From NCBI RefSeq assembly GCF_014203755.1, contig NZ_JACHJS010000001.1:2666001-2730000 (forward strand): a stretch of DNA of 64,000 bases. The letters run 5' to 3'. A program made the position numbers and the translations under genes. This document shows positions 41,171-49,976 of this stretch, piece by piece. Position 1 is the stretch's first letter. Every line of letters starts with the position of its first letter. The stretch comes from Saccharothrix violaceirubra (GTDB lineage: Bacteria > Actinomycetota > Actinomycetes > Mycobacteriales > Pseudonocardiaceae). The notes beneath the pieces are model-generated. The model was given only the letters and a program-made list of their open reading frames with translations. It had not been told where the DNA came from and did no database searches.

Positions 41171-42283
41171 CTAGTCCAGTCCGGGGTCGACGACGGCCTT
41201 GACCGCCGCCATCGACGCCATGTCCCTGATCGCCTGTTCCGCACCCGACAAGCCGACGGGTGCGGAGAACATGGCGTCCCAGTCGAAGCGGTCGGCGAAC
41301 GCCGACAGGAAGCGCAGCGCGCGGGACAGGTCTCCCACGTCGCCGTTGAGCGAGCCGACCACGCGGATCTCGCGGCTGATCACGACGTCCATCGGCACCC
41401 GCGCGGCGTCGGGACCGGCCAGGCCGACCACGACGTGCGTACCGCGCTTGCCGCACATGAGGACGCCTTCGCGGTTGGCCGTCGGCGCACCCGCGAAGTC
41501 CAGTACCAGGTCGGCGCCGCGCGCACCGGTCAGCTCCTCGACCTGGGCGACCCGTTCGTCCGGGTCGGTGACGTCGGTGACGTCGATGGTGCTGTCCGCG
41601 CCGAAGCCGCGGGCCAGGGCGAGCCGGTTTCCCGGACCGCCCAACGTGATCACCTGTCCGGCGCCGCACGCGCGCGCCACGGCCGTCGCGATCAGTCCCA
41701 GCGGACCCGCGCCCTGCACGGCGACCGTCGAGCCCGGCTCGACACCGCCCGCGTTGGCGTACGCGCGCAGCACGGTCTTGACCGCGCAGCCCGCCGACGC
41801 GGCCCAGTGGTCGGGCATGTCGTCGGCCAGCACGATCCGGTGCGCGCCCGGCGGCAGGTATGCGTACTCGGACAGCCCGCCCACGACGTAGGGGGAGACG
41901 TCCGCGCGCTGGGAGAACCCGTACCCCCGGTCCGTGCACAGGACGGGCTCGCGCAGGACCGTGCACGCGTGGCACAGCCCGCACACCGACTCCGACCACA
42001 CCACGCGGCTGCCGACCGACACCGGCCGGCCCTCGGCGTCGCGTTCCGCGCCCGGACCCAGCGCCACGACCTCGCCCGCCATCTCGTGGCCGAGCACGAT
42101 CGGCAGCGCCACGAACGGCAGCACGCCCTGCCACAGGTGCGCGTCCGTGCCGCACAACGTGGTCTTCGTGATCCGCACGACCGCCGAGCCCGGGGGCAGT
42201 TCCGCCGGCAGTGGCACGTCGACCACGTCCAGCGGCGCCCTGAACTCGCGCAGCACCGCGGCGCGGGTCACCTTGGGGTGCAT
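41171..42283 (-). CDS. Zinc-dependent alcohol dehydrogenase
   Basis: The MDR-family enzyme has 370 residues. Catalytic zinc ligands are the Cys in LCGTDAHLW and His-Glu in GHEMAGEV. The four structural zinc Cys lie in ESVCGLCHACTVLREPVLC. The Rossmann motif is GAGPLGLIA. It oxidises an alcohol or reduces an aldehyde with NAD(P). Start and previous stop overlap by 1 nt (TGATG). It is co-transcribed with the dienelactone-hydrolase-like gene and the ABC importer. Confidence 0.9.
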   Translation of the reverse strand: MHPKVTRAAVLREFRAPLDVVDVPLPAELPPGSAVVRITKTTLCGTDAHLWQGVLPFVALPIVLGHEMAGEVVALGPGAERDAEGRPVSVGSRVVWSESVCGLCHACTVLREPVLCTDRGYGFSQRADVSPYVVGGLSEYAYLPPGAHRIVLADDMPDHWAASAGCAVKTVLRAYANAGGVEPGSTVAVQGAGPLGLIATAVARACGAGQVITLGGPGNRLALARGFGADSTIDVTDVTDPDERVAQVEELTGARGADLVLDFAGAPTANREGVLMCGKRGTHVVVGLAGPDAARVPMDVVISREIRVVGSLNGDVGDLSRALRFLSAFADRFDWDAMFSAPVGLSGAEQAIRDMASMAAVKAVVDPGLD

Positions 42284-42999
42284 CAACTCTCCCGACTGTG
42301 TTCGCGGACGAACGCGACGACGCGCTGCCACGCATCGGCGGCGTTGTCCGCCTGCTCGGGGATCGCGCCGTCGACGAACGAGTGCGGCGCGTCCGGGTAG
42401 AGGTGGAACTCGTGCTCGACCCCGGCCAGGGTGAGTTCGCGGTCGAACGCGAGGTTGTCCTCGACCGTGGTGAAGAAGTCGTCCCCGGCGCCGATCACCA
42501 GCAGCGGCCCGGACATCCGGGGGATCAGCTCGCGGCACTCGGCCGGCCGCGCGTAGCAGCCGATCGCGCCGCGCAGCCGGGGTTCGAGTGCCGCCTGGCC
42601 CAGCGCCATCGCGCCGCCGAGGCTGAAGCCGAGCGCGAACACCGTCGACACCGGGCCCAGCGACCCGGAGAGCAGGAGGTCCACCCCGGCCCGGATGTCG
42701 TCGCGGGCGGCGGCCCAGTCCAACCGGGACACGTAGGACAGGCCGTCGAAGTCGTCGCTGCGGTCGTCGTTCCAGGCCAGGCGTGCCCAGTGGTCGACGA
42801 CCAGCGCCGCGATGCCCTGCCCGGCGAAGCGCCGGGCAAGGCCGCGGTAGAACTCGTGCGCGCCGCGCACGTCGGGCAGCACGACCACGCCCGCGCCGGT
42901 CGGCCGCCGGGGCACCGCCCGGTAGGCCAGGACGCGGGCGCCGTCCGCCGAGACGAGTCGGAACTCGCCGGCGTCGGACAGGTGGTCGTGCGCGGTCAT
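42283..42999 (-). CDS. Dienelactone hydrolase family protein (Ser nucleophile)
   Basis: This 238-residue alpha/beta hydrolase has the nucleophile elbow GFSLGGAMA, an acid near GAGDDFF and a catalytic His in PDAPHSFVDG. True dienelactone hydrolases carry Cys in GxCxGG; here it is Ser, so it is more likely an esterase, lactonase or C-C hydrolase. The start overlaps the permease stop in ATGA. A cytosolic role in the operon's pathway is inferred. Confidence 0.85.
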   Translation of the reverse strand: MTAHDHLSDAGEFRLVSADGARVLAYRAVPRRPTGAGVVVLPDVRGAHEFYRGLARRFAGQGIAALVVDHWARLAWNDDRSDDFDGLSYVSRLDWAAARDDIRAGVDLLLSGSLGPVSTVFALGFSLGGAMALGQAALEPRLRGAIGCYARPAECRELIPRMSGPLLVIGAGDDFFTTVEDNLAFDRELTLAGVEHEFHLYPDAPHSFVDGAIPEQADNAADAWQRVVAFVREHSRES

Positions 43000-43859
43000 G
43001 CCGCGGTGTCCCAGCGGTCCCGGCGTCGCGTCCACACCAGCACGGCGAGGATCACGACGAACGGCAGGACGCCGCGGTACTGCCGGAGCGACTCGACCAC
43101 CCCGGCGACGCCTTGGAGCACGCCCAGGCCGACGCCGCCGACGAACGTCCACGTGAAGCTGCGGAACGCGCCGACCAGCGCCGCCGCCAGCGCGGGCGTG
43201 ACCAGCATGCTCTGCGAGCCGAAGTCGCCGGCCAGGGTGGGCGCCACGATCATGATGCCCAGGGCGCTCGCCGCGCCGGCGACGCCCCAGACCACCAGCG
43301 ACAGCCGGGGCACCCGGATGCCGATCAGCTCGGCCGTGGTCGGCCGTTCCGACATCGCCCGCAGCAGCAGGCCGGTCCGGGTCCGGCCGAGCAGGACGGT
43401 GGGCAGCACGGCGAAGAGCACCGCGAGCAGCATCGTGACCACGGCGGTCCACGTGACCACCACGCCACCCACCGTCGCCGCCGGGGAGTCGAACGGCTTG
43501 GGGAACGCCTGGGGATGCGTGCCGAACAACCGCAGGCCCGCCGCGACGAGTCCGAGGTACACCGCGATCGTGACCGCGGCCTTCACGCCCTCGCCCGCCT
43601 CGGCGAACCACCGCACCATCACCAGGCCGAGCCCCATGTGCACCAGCGCGCCGACGACCAGACCGGCGAGAACGGCGAGGGGCAGGGCCAGGTCGGCGTC
43701 GAGCAGGGCGACCATCGAGAAGGCGCCGAAGGCACCGACCGACGCCTGCGCGAAGTCGACCACCGCCACCAGGCGGTAGGTGAGCAGGACGGACAGGCCG
43801 ATCAGGGCGTAAGCCCCGCCGGTGGCCAGTCCCGCCACCGCGGCGGACAGTTCGAGCAC
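42996..43859 (-). CDS. ABC importer permease, LivH type
   Basis: This integral membrane protein of 287 residues has about eight TM helices. It belongs to the branched-chain amino acid permease family, with the characteristic GGAYALIGLSVLLTYRL start and the EAA-type loop AMSERPTTAELIGIRVPRL. The GTG start has a GGGGGA site. It lies between the binding protein and the hydrolase. With the fused LivM-LivG protein and LivF it makes a complete importer for a small organic substrate, often an aromatic acid, amide or amino acid. Confidence 0.88.
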   Translation of the reverse strand: MLELSAAVAGLATGGAYALIGLSVLLTYRLVAVVDFAQASVGAFGAFSMVALLDADLALPLAVLAGLVVGALVHMGLGLVMVRWFAEAGEGVKAAVTIAVYLGLVAAGLRLFGTHPQAFPKPFDSPAATVGGVVVTWTAVVTMLLAVLFAVLPTVLLGRTRTGLLLRAMSERPTTAELIGIRVPRLSLVVWGVAGAASALGIMIVAPTLAGDFGSQSMLVTPALAAALVGAFRSFTWTFVGGVGLGVLQGVAGVVESLRQYRGVLPFVVILAVLVWTRRRDRWDTAA

Positions 43860-43870
43860 GACGTCCCCCG

Positions 43871-45034
43871 TCAGTCGTTCGGGACCGTGATGAACGTGTC
43901 GTCCACGACCGCCCACTTCAGACCGGTGAGCCGGACGATCTTCGAGCCCTGGTTCGGCGCGTGCGCCTCGCCGGGGCCGAACACGAACGGCGACGCCATC
44001 ATCGGGTCGTCGATCGGCGTCATGGTCTTGAGCGCCTCGTTGACCGAGTCGCGGGTGATCTCGCCCTTGACCGACCTGAGCACCTCGACCATGAACTTGG
44101 CCGACAGGTAGCCGCCCTGCGAGAACGCGGTGGGCGAGGCGCTCGCCCGGGTCACGGTCTCGCGCCACTTGGCGTTGGCCAGGCTGTCGGAGGTGAACGG
44201 CTCGAACTCGGACCCGGCGTAGACGTTCAGGCCCAGACCGCCGACGGCCTTCGCCACGCTGTCGGTGTAGGCCGGTGCCAGCAGCAGGAAGTCGACGTCG
44301 TCCATCTTCTGCGTCTTGGCCGCCTGGAGCCACGGCACGACCATCTGCTCGGCGGTGTTGAACATGACCGCGTCGCAGTCGGCTTCCTTGGCGCGCAGGA
44401 TGTACGGCGTCAGGTCGCCGCTCTGCTGGACGGTCAGGTCGTTGATCACCAGCTTGAGCCCGCTGAGCCGCTCCCACTTGTCCAGCGCCAGCTTCACGGC
44501 CTCCTCGGAGCCGGGCAGCACGACGGTGAAGTTGCAGATGCGCTTGTCGCCGAGCTTCTGCGACGCGTGCAGCGCCACGGCGGTCAGCAGGGTGAACGGC
44601 CCGACGTTGACCGGGGCGATCTGCGGGCTGGCGTAGCAGGTCGGGCTCGCGCCGACGGCCATGACCGAGGAGATCTTCTGCTGGCGGTACAGGCCGTCGT
44701 TGACGTCGCAGTCGGTGAAGCTGGCGGAACCCGCCATCGCGACGACGCCGGCGTCCAGGAGTTCCCGGGCCACCTGCGCGGTGCGCTCGGCGTTGCCCGC
44801 GTCGTCCTTGACGATGTACTCGATCTTCTTGCCGTTGATGCCGCCGGCGTCGTTGGCGTCGTCGAACACGCGCTGCGCGGTCTTCACCACCTCTTCGGTG
44901 ATGAACGTGCCGGTGAGCCCGGCGATCGCGCCGATCTTGATCGTGTCGCCGCTTCCGGCGCCGCAGCCCGCGAGCGCGGACGCGGTGAGCACGGTCGTCG
45001 CGAGGACGGCTCCCAACCTGAGCGGAGTTCTCAT
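43871..45034 (-). CDS. ABC importer substrate-binding lipoprotein, LivK type
   Basis: The 387-residue protein has a lipoprotein signal ending SALAGC (Cys24) and a type I periplasmic binding fold (IKIGAIAGLTGTF, NDAGGINGKKIEYIVKDDAG, FMVEVLRS). The pocket, which in amino acid binders contains conserved Ser/Thr and Tyr, cannot be read reliably. The ligand is presumably the operon's catabolic substrate. The start overlaps the fused permease stop (ATGA). Confidence 0.9.
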   Translation of the reverse strand: MRTPLRLGAVLATTVLTASALAGCGAGSGDTIKIGAIAGLTGTFITEEVVKTAQRVFDDANDAGGINGKKIEYIVKDDAGNAERTAQVARELLDAGVVAMAGSASFTDCDVNDGLYRQQKISSVMAVGASPTCYASPQIAPVNVGPFTLLTAVALHASQKLGDKRICNFTVVLPGSEEAVKLALDKWERLSGLKLVINDLTVQQSGDLTPYILRAKEADCDAVMFNTAEQMVVPWLQAAKTQKMDDVDFLLLAPAYTDSVAKAVGGLGLNVYAGSEFEPFTSDSLANAKWRETVTRASASPTAFSQGGYLSAKFMVEVLRSVKGEITRDSVNEALKTMTPIDDPMMASPFVFGPGEAHAPNQGSKIVRLTGLKWAVVDDTFITVPND

Positions 45035-46821
45035 CGGGAGGTTGTTTCCCTTCGGGGATCGGGGGTGGGGAGGGCCGCGGTGCCCAGGTAGGCGGACACC
45101 ACGACCGGGTCGCGGAGCACGTCGTCCGGGGGACCGGACGCGACGACCCGGCCGAAGTCCATCACCACCACCGAATCGCAGGTCGACCGGACCAGTTCAA
45201 GGTCGTGTTCGACCAGCAGCACGGCGGTGCCGTAACGCTCGGGGATCTCGGAGATCCTGCGCTTGAGCAGGCGTGTCTCCGCACTGGACTGACCGGCGGC
45301 GGGTTCGTCGAGCAGCAGGACCGGGGGACGTCCCAGTGCCAGACCCGCGACCTCCAGCAGTCGACGCGTGGCCACGTCGACGGTCTCCATCGGCGTGTCC
45401 GCGCCCGGACAGCCGAAAAGGGACAGTTGCTCGTCGACCTCCGCGGACGTGAGCGGTCTGCCGGCCGCCACGCGCAGGAACAGGCCGACGTCCAGCGAGG
45501 TCGGCACCCGCGACTGTTGGAAGCCGCGGCGCAGACCGGCCCGCGCGCGGAGGTGCGCGGGCAGCTTGTCGACCGGGCGGCCGTCGAGCAGGACCGTCCC
45601 GGTGTAGCGGTCGGTGAAACCGGTGACCGTGTTGACGAGAGTGGACTTGCCGGCGCCGTTGGGGCCGACGAGACCGACCACGTGTCCCTTGGGGACGATC
45701 AGGCTGACGTCGTCCACGGCCGTCAACGCGCCGAACCGGACGGTCACGTTCCGGACCTCCAGCGCGGGCTCGGCGTCGGGGTCGCGCACCGGCCACCCGT
45801 CGGCGCCCACCCGGACCACCGGTCGGTGCAGGATCGGCGCGGTCGAGTCCTCGTCGGTTTCCGCTTCCGCGCGTGCGACGCGCCGACGACGGCGCTTGGC
45901 ACGCAGCAGGTCGGTCTGGCTCATGCCCAGCCGGAGCACCTGCACGGCGCCGACGGCGAAGAAGAGCGCGGCCAGGTCCTGCGGGACGCCGATGGTGTCG
46001 ATCAGCACCGGGAAGGCCACGCCGAGCAGACCGCCCGCGATCGCGCCCTCGACGTTGTGCGTGCCGACGAACACCGCGATCGCGAACAGCGTGACCGAGG
46101 CGAACGTCGAGAACGAGATCGCCGACACCACGCCCAGGCGCCCGGCCATCAGCCCGCCGCCGATGCCCGCGATCCCGGCGCTGAGCGCGAACGCGGTCAG
46201 CTTGCCGTGCACGACGCTGATGCCGTGCGCGGCGGCGGCCCGTTCGGAGTGCCGGATCTCGACCAGGGCGCCGCCCGTGCGGGAGCGGTCGAGGAACCAC
46301 AGGCCGACGGCCAGCGCGGTCACCACGGTCATGGTGAACACGAAGTAGCCCGCGTCGTCGGTGAACCCGGCGGGCCGGGGCACGAAGTCGAACTTCTCCC
46401 GGCCGGGGAACGGCACGCCCGCCAACACCACGTCGACCGCCATGGCGAACGCGAACGTGGCCACGGCCAGGTTCACGCCGCGCAGCCGCAGCGCGGGCAG
46501 GCCGATCAGCAGCCCGGCCACGACCGCGGCCAGACCGCCCAGCAGCAGCCAGACCGCGAACCCGCCGGGCACGTCCACGACGTGCGCCCAGCCGACCACG
46601 TACGCGCCGATGCCCGCGAAGCTGAGCTGGCACAGCGACAGCACGCCCGCGCGCCCGGTGATCAGGCCGTAGCTCTGGAGGTAGACCGTGTTCACGGCCG
46701 CGCCGATGGCCAGGAACAGCACGTAGCTCGACGCGGTCGAGGCGATCACGGCCGTGGCGACGACGGCGAGGAGCAGACCCGGCAGCAGCGGGTGCGGCGA
46801 CCGGCGCAGGAGGGCGTCCAT
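45031..46821 (-). CDS. ABC importer LivM permease fused to LivG ATPase
   Basis: The protein has 596 residues. Residues about 1-310 are a LivM-type permease with some nine TM helices and the loop VEIRHSERAAAAHGISVVHGK. An Arg-rich linker (about 311-350) leads to an ATPase with Walker A GPNGAGKST, a signature-region change (TRRLLEVAGLALG in place of LSGGxxR), Walker B VLLLDEPAAG and a switch His in VEHDLELV. The unusual ABC signature may weaken hydrolysis or be compensated by LivF. The start is 5 bp after the LivF stop. Permease-ATPase fusions of this type occur in other bacteria. Confidence 0.88.
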   Translation of the reverse strand: MDALLRRSPHPLLPGLLLAVVATAVIASTASSYVLFLAIGAAVNTVYLQSYGLITGRAGVLSLCQLSFAGIGAYVVGWAHVVDVPGGFAVWLLLGGLAAVVAGLLIGLPALRLRGVNLAVATFAFAMAVDVVLAGVPFPGREKFDFVPRPAGFTDDAGYFVFTMTVVTALAVGLWFLDRSRTGGALVEIRHSERAAAAHGISVVHGKLTAFALSAGIAGIGGGLMAGRLGVVSAISFSTFASVTLFAIAVFVGTHNVEGAIAGGLLGVAFPVLIDTIGVPQDLAALFFAVGAVQVLRLGMSQTDLLRAKRRRRRVARAEAETDEDSTAPILHRPVVRVGADGWPVRDPDAEPALEVRNVTVRFGALTAVDDVSLIVPKGHVVGLVGPNGAGKSTLVNTVTGFTDRYTGTVLLDGRPVDKLPAHLRARAGLRRGFQQSRVPTSLDVGLFLRVAAGRPLTSAEVDEQLSLFGCPGADTPMETVDVATRRLLEVAGLALGRPPVLLLDEPAAGQSSAETRLLKRRISEIPERYGTAVLLVEHDLELVRSTCDSVVVMDFGRVVASGPPDDVLRDPVVVSAYLGTAALPTPDPRRETTSR

Positions 46822-46826
46822 CGTGG

Positions 46827-47537
46827 TCAGACCCCGCTCTCGACAGGCTCGCCCAGGTACAGGCCGCGCAGCAGGTCGTGGTCGGCACGCAGCGTCGCGC
46901 CGTCGCCCTCGTAGACGATCCGGCCGCGCGACATCACGTACGCGCGGTCGGCGATGCGCAGCGCCAGCGCCGCGAACTGCTCGACCAGCAGCACGCCCAC
47001 ACCGTCGTCGGCGAGCGCGCGCACGGCCGCGGCCAGGCGTTCGACGACGATAGGTGCCAGGCCCAGCGACATCTCGTCGACCAGCAGGAAGCGCGGCTCG
47101 CCCAGCAGGGCGCGGCCGACGACCAGCATCTGCTGCTCGCCGCCGGACAGCAGCCCGGCGGGCACGTGGAGCTGCTTGCGCAACTCGGGGAACAGGTCGA
47201 GCGCGCGGTCCGGCGTGGTCCCGCGCCGGCACGCGGCGAGCAGGTTCTCCCGCAGGGTCAGGTCGCGGAACACCGCGCGGTCCTGCTCGACGTGGGCGAT
47301 CCCGGCCCGCGCCCGGCGCCACGCGCGCAGCCCGTCGAGGCGGCGGCCGTCGAGCGTGATCGTGCCGGACGCGATCGGGGTCGCGCCGGACACGCCTTCG
47401 AGCAGCGTCGTCTTGCCCGCGCCGTTGGCGCCGAGCAGCACGGTCACGGCGCCCTGGTCCGCCCGCAGCGAGACGTCGCGGACCACGGCCAGACCCGACC
47501 GCTCGACCGTGACGTCCGCGAGGGACAGCACACTCAC
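46827..47537 (-). CDS. ABC importer ATPase, LivF type
   Basis: This 236-residue ATPase has Walker A GANGAGKTT, Q-loop HVEQDRAVF, signature LLSGGEQQML, Walker B FLLVDEMSLGLAP and switch region LLVEQFAALAL, in which the usual His is replaced by Ala. It is first in the 12-kb operon. The GTG at 47537 is preferred; another, three codons upstream, is possible. The operon promoter must lie in the roughly 230 bp before it, but I see no convincing -35/-10 pair there. Confidence 0.88.
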   Translation of the reverse strand: MSVLSLADVTVERSGLAVVRDVSLRADQGAVTVLLGANGAGKTTLLEGVSGATPIASGTITLDGRRLDGLRAWRRARAGIAHVEQDRAVFRDLTLRENLLAACRRGTTPDRALDLFPELRKQLHVPAGLLSGGEQQMLVVGRALLGEPRFLLVDEMSLGLAPIVVERLAAAVRALADDGVGVLLVEQFAALALRIADRAYVMSRGRIVYEGDGATLRADHDLLRGLYLGEPVESGV

Positions 47538-47674
47538 GTGTTCCACCGTCCTGTCGGTGCCTGCTGGGTGTCGGCACAGAGTGGTCTGGTGGGGGCGGTC
47601 GGGCGGTCCGTAGAAATACCGAATTGACGCCGCATGGAGCAATGGTGACCAGGGGCTTCCCCGGACGCAGCACA

Positions 47675-47708
47675 AGGAGCCCGGTGTCGGTCGGGACACC
47701 GGGCTCCT
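47675..47708 (-). terminator. Hairpin terminator after the amine oxidase gene
   Basis: A perfect 14-bp stem (AGGAGCCCGGTGTC and its complement) with a 6-nt loop. A second smaller hairpin (8-bp stem CCGACCGT/ACGGTCGG) lies closer to the gene at 47730-47756. Together they separate the oxidase from the ABC operon. Confidence 0.7.
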
Positions 47709-47771
47709 CGAATGGGACGGAAAATCGCGCCGACCGTACTTCCGGGTAACGGTCGGGACCCGGTCACCGGG

Positions 47772-49679
47772 TCAGTGCGAGCACCCGCACTGACCGGGCG
47801 GGCAGTGCTTGTCGGCCGAGAAGTCGGGCAGGTCCAGCGCCGGGTTCCGGTCGAGGAAACCCAAGGGGCGGAACATGAACCCGCTGTAGTCGACCGGCAT
47901 GACCGGCCAGTCCTCGGGGCGCGGCAGGTGGGTCGGTCCGAACACGTGCCAGAGCACGATGTCCTCGTCGACGATCGACTCGTCCTGCTTCACCCAACCG
48001 GGCAATCCGGCGCCGCCCGGGTGCTGGTTCGGGTAATCGCCGGCCGGGTAACGTTCGTTTTCGTCGAACTTCGTCACCCAAAGGTGTTTGGTGGCGAATT
48101 CGGCCCGGCCGTGGACCGTCGCTTCGGGCTGCGCGAGCAGCGTGGGGCCCGGCTTGGGCACCAATTGGTATGCCTTCGGCTTGCCCAGCCGGTTGGTGCC
48201 GTCGGCGCTGCGGACCACCCACGTGCGGCCGACCAGCGGGTCGGCGAGGCGCGCGCCGTCCGTCTCGGTCTCCAGGACCTTGGTCGTGCTGGTGAACGCG
48301 TTGCCGCGCGGGTTGGCCGGGCCGATCGGGATGCGCGCGAAGTCGACCTCGTCGACCGTGTTGCGCTCGCCCGCGACCTCGGTGTCCAGCCGCGCGCAGA
48401 ACAGGTGCTGGTGGACCGGTGCCATCAGGCCGGGCGCGATCTCCGCGCCGTAGGGCGACTCCTCGCCGGCGCCGCAGAACACCACGCCGGTGGCCTTGGC
48501 CTCCAGCTCGATCGTGCCGTCGAGGTAGAAGTACCAGAAGAAGCCGTAGTCGTAGTTGCCGATGGTGCTGAAGAACGACACGACCAGGCGACGCGACCGC
48601 CGCACGTCCGAGGCGCCGGTGAGGATGTTGGTGTGCTTCCACAGCACGCCGTAGTCCTCTTCGTGCATGCAGACGACCTGCGGGATCGTGATCGGGTTGC
48701 CGTGGTCGTCGGCCACCGCCGCGTCGAAGTAGTGGATGACGCCCAGGCAGTCGCAGCCCAGCTTCAGCGAGTTGGCGTTCTTGCCCAGCAGGTACTCGCC
48801 GGCGTCGAAGTAGCTGATCCAGTTGCGCCACGGCGCGGGGTCGCCGTAGGGGACGACCATCTCGGCCATCGACGCGCGGTAGAGCACGGGCTCGCCGTTG
48901 AAGGAGATGCGGTGCAGCGTCAGGCCCTCACGGGCGTTGAAGCCGACGCGCAGCTTCCAGCCCTCCCAGGTGACCTCGCTGCCCTCGACCGTGAAGCTGA
49001 CACCCTCGGGCTGGGTGATCGAGATCGGCTTGAGCGTGGTGCGCGGCTCCGCCACCCCGGTGTAGTTGCCGTGCTCGGTCGGCACGGGCACGTCGCCCTC
49101 GTCGACGACCTGGAGGACCTCGCCGGTGATCAGGTCGACCTCGGCCAACAGACCCTCGACCGGGTGCGCCCACGGGCTGTCGTCCACGTGGTCGCGCAGG
49201 AAGGTCAGGGCGCGCAGGTACCGGCGGTTGTTGTCGAAGTTCTCCTCGAACGAGCCGGGGGACAGCGGCGCGACGAAGGCCAGCGACCAGTCGTCGACAC
49301 CGCGCCGCTTCATCGCCGCCTGCCAGCGCGGGTCGGCGCGCACCAGGTCGGCGCACCGGTCGTACTCCTCGAACAGGATCGGGGCGCGGCCGTCGGCCGG
49401 GTCGAGATCCACAAAGGACTCCAGCGTGCCGGAGGCCGCGTCGACGACGGCTTCCTGCGTGACGCCGGTCTTGACGTCGAGCAGCACGGCCCGCACGCGG
49501 CGCGGTGCGGTGCTGCCGGGCGTGAAGGAGCGGACGAGGGCCTTGTCCGGCTCGACCGGGAGGACGCTGGGGAACCGCGTGGTCGGGCCTACCTTGCCCT
49601 CGGCGACGAGCACTTCCCGGACGCGGGCGATCTCCGCCTCGGTCAACGGGTCGAGCGGGTGCGCGGAAGACGTCGTCAT
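47772..49679 (-). CDS. Copper-containing primary amine oxidase
   Basis: The enzyme has 635 residues and converts primary amines to aldehydes with O2, giving H2O2 and ammonia. The residue that becomes the topaquinone cofactor is Tyr376 in TIGNYDYG. The catalytic base is the Asp in YFDAGEYLLG, and a copper-ligand His-x-His is in PVHQHLF. No signal peptide is seen, so it is cytosolic, like other actinobacterial phenylethylamine/histamine/tyramine oxidases. The C-terminus ends in a Cys/His-rich tail (HCPPGQCGCSH), which is unusual. It is monocistronic with terminators behind it. It would supply the aldehyde for the FeaB-like dehydrogenase. No clear ribosome site precedes the ATG. Confidence 0.92.
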   Translation of the reverse strand: MTTSSAHPLDPLTEAEIARVREVLVAEGKVGPTTRFPSVLPVEPDKALVRSFTPGSTAPRRVRAVLLDVKTGVTQEAVVDAASGTLESFVDLDPADGRAPILFEEYDRCADLVRADPRWQAAMKRRGVDDWSLAFVAPLSPGSFEENFDNNRRYLRALTFLRDHVDDSPWAHPVEGLLAEVDLITGEVLQVVDEGDVPVPTEHGNYTGVAEPRTTLKPISITQPEGVSFTVEGSEVTWEGWKLRVGFNAREGLTLHRISFNGEPVLYRASMAEMVVPYGDPAPWRNWISYFDAGEYLLGKNANSLKLGCDCLGVIHYFDAAVADDHGNPITIPQVVCMHEEDYGVLWKHTNILTGASDVRRSRRLVVSFFSTIGNYDYGFFWYFYLDGTIELEAKATGVVFCGAGEESPYGAEIAPGLMAPVHQHLFCARLDTEVAGERNTVDEVDFARIPIGPANPRGNAFTSTTKVLETETDGARLADPLVGRTWVVRSADGTNRLGKPKAYQLVPKPGPTLLAQPEATVHGRAEFATKHLWVTKFDENERYPAGDYPNQHPGGAGLPGWVKQDESIVDEDIVLWHVFGPTHLPRPEDWPVMPVDYSGFMFRPLGFLDRNPALDLPDFSADKHCPPGQCGCSH

Positions 49680-49861
49680 GAGCGCGAGTATCGGCCTGAT
49701 CGCCGCGCGCGGCTTGCCGCAGAGGGTACCGGTGTTGCCCTTTAGCGCACGTTCGCTGCTGGTCAACCGCAGGGCGCTGATCGACAAGACGGGCCGGGTG
49801 TGGGCGGCGACACTTCGCCCGATAACGACGGCTCTCTTGTCGGGGGCGAGTCCGCCGTGGA

Positions 49862-49885
49862 CGGTCCGGCCGCGCGGCCGGACCG
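49862..49885. repeat. 24-bp perfect palindrome
   Basis: A perfect palindrome with half-site CGGTCCGGCCGC lies in the 297-bp intergenic region upstream of the amine oxidase. It could be an operator for that gene or a simple GC hairpin. Confidence 0.45.
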
Positions 49886-49925
49886 GTTCGACCCGAGGAT
49901 CGGTCGGCGAGCCTTTCCTCCGCAC

Positions 49926-49960
49926 CCTCGGCCACGCCGCTCCCCACGGCGTGGCCGAGG
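49926..49960 (-). terminator. Hairpin terminator after the secreted-protein gene
   Basis: A perfect 14-bp stem (CCTCGGCCACGCCG and its complement) with a 7-nt loop begins about 16 bp beyond the stop of the small secreted protein gene. Confidence 0.7.
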
Positions 49961-49976
49961 ACTCGGAGCCGGGTCG

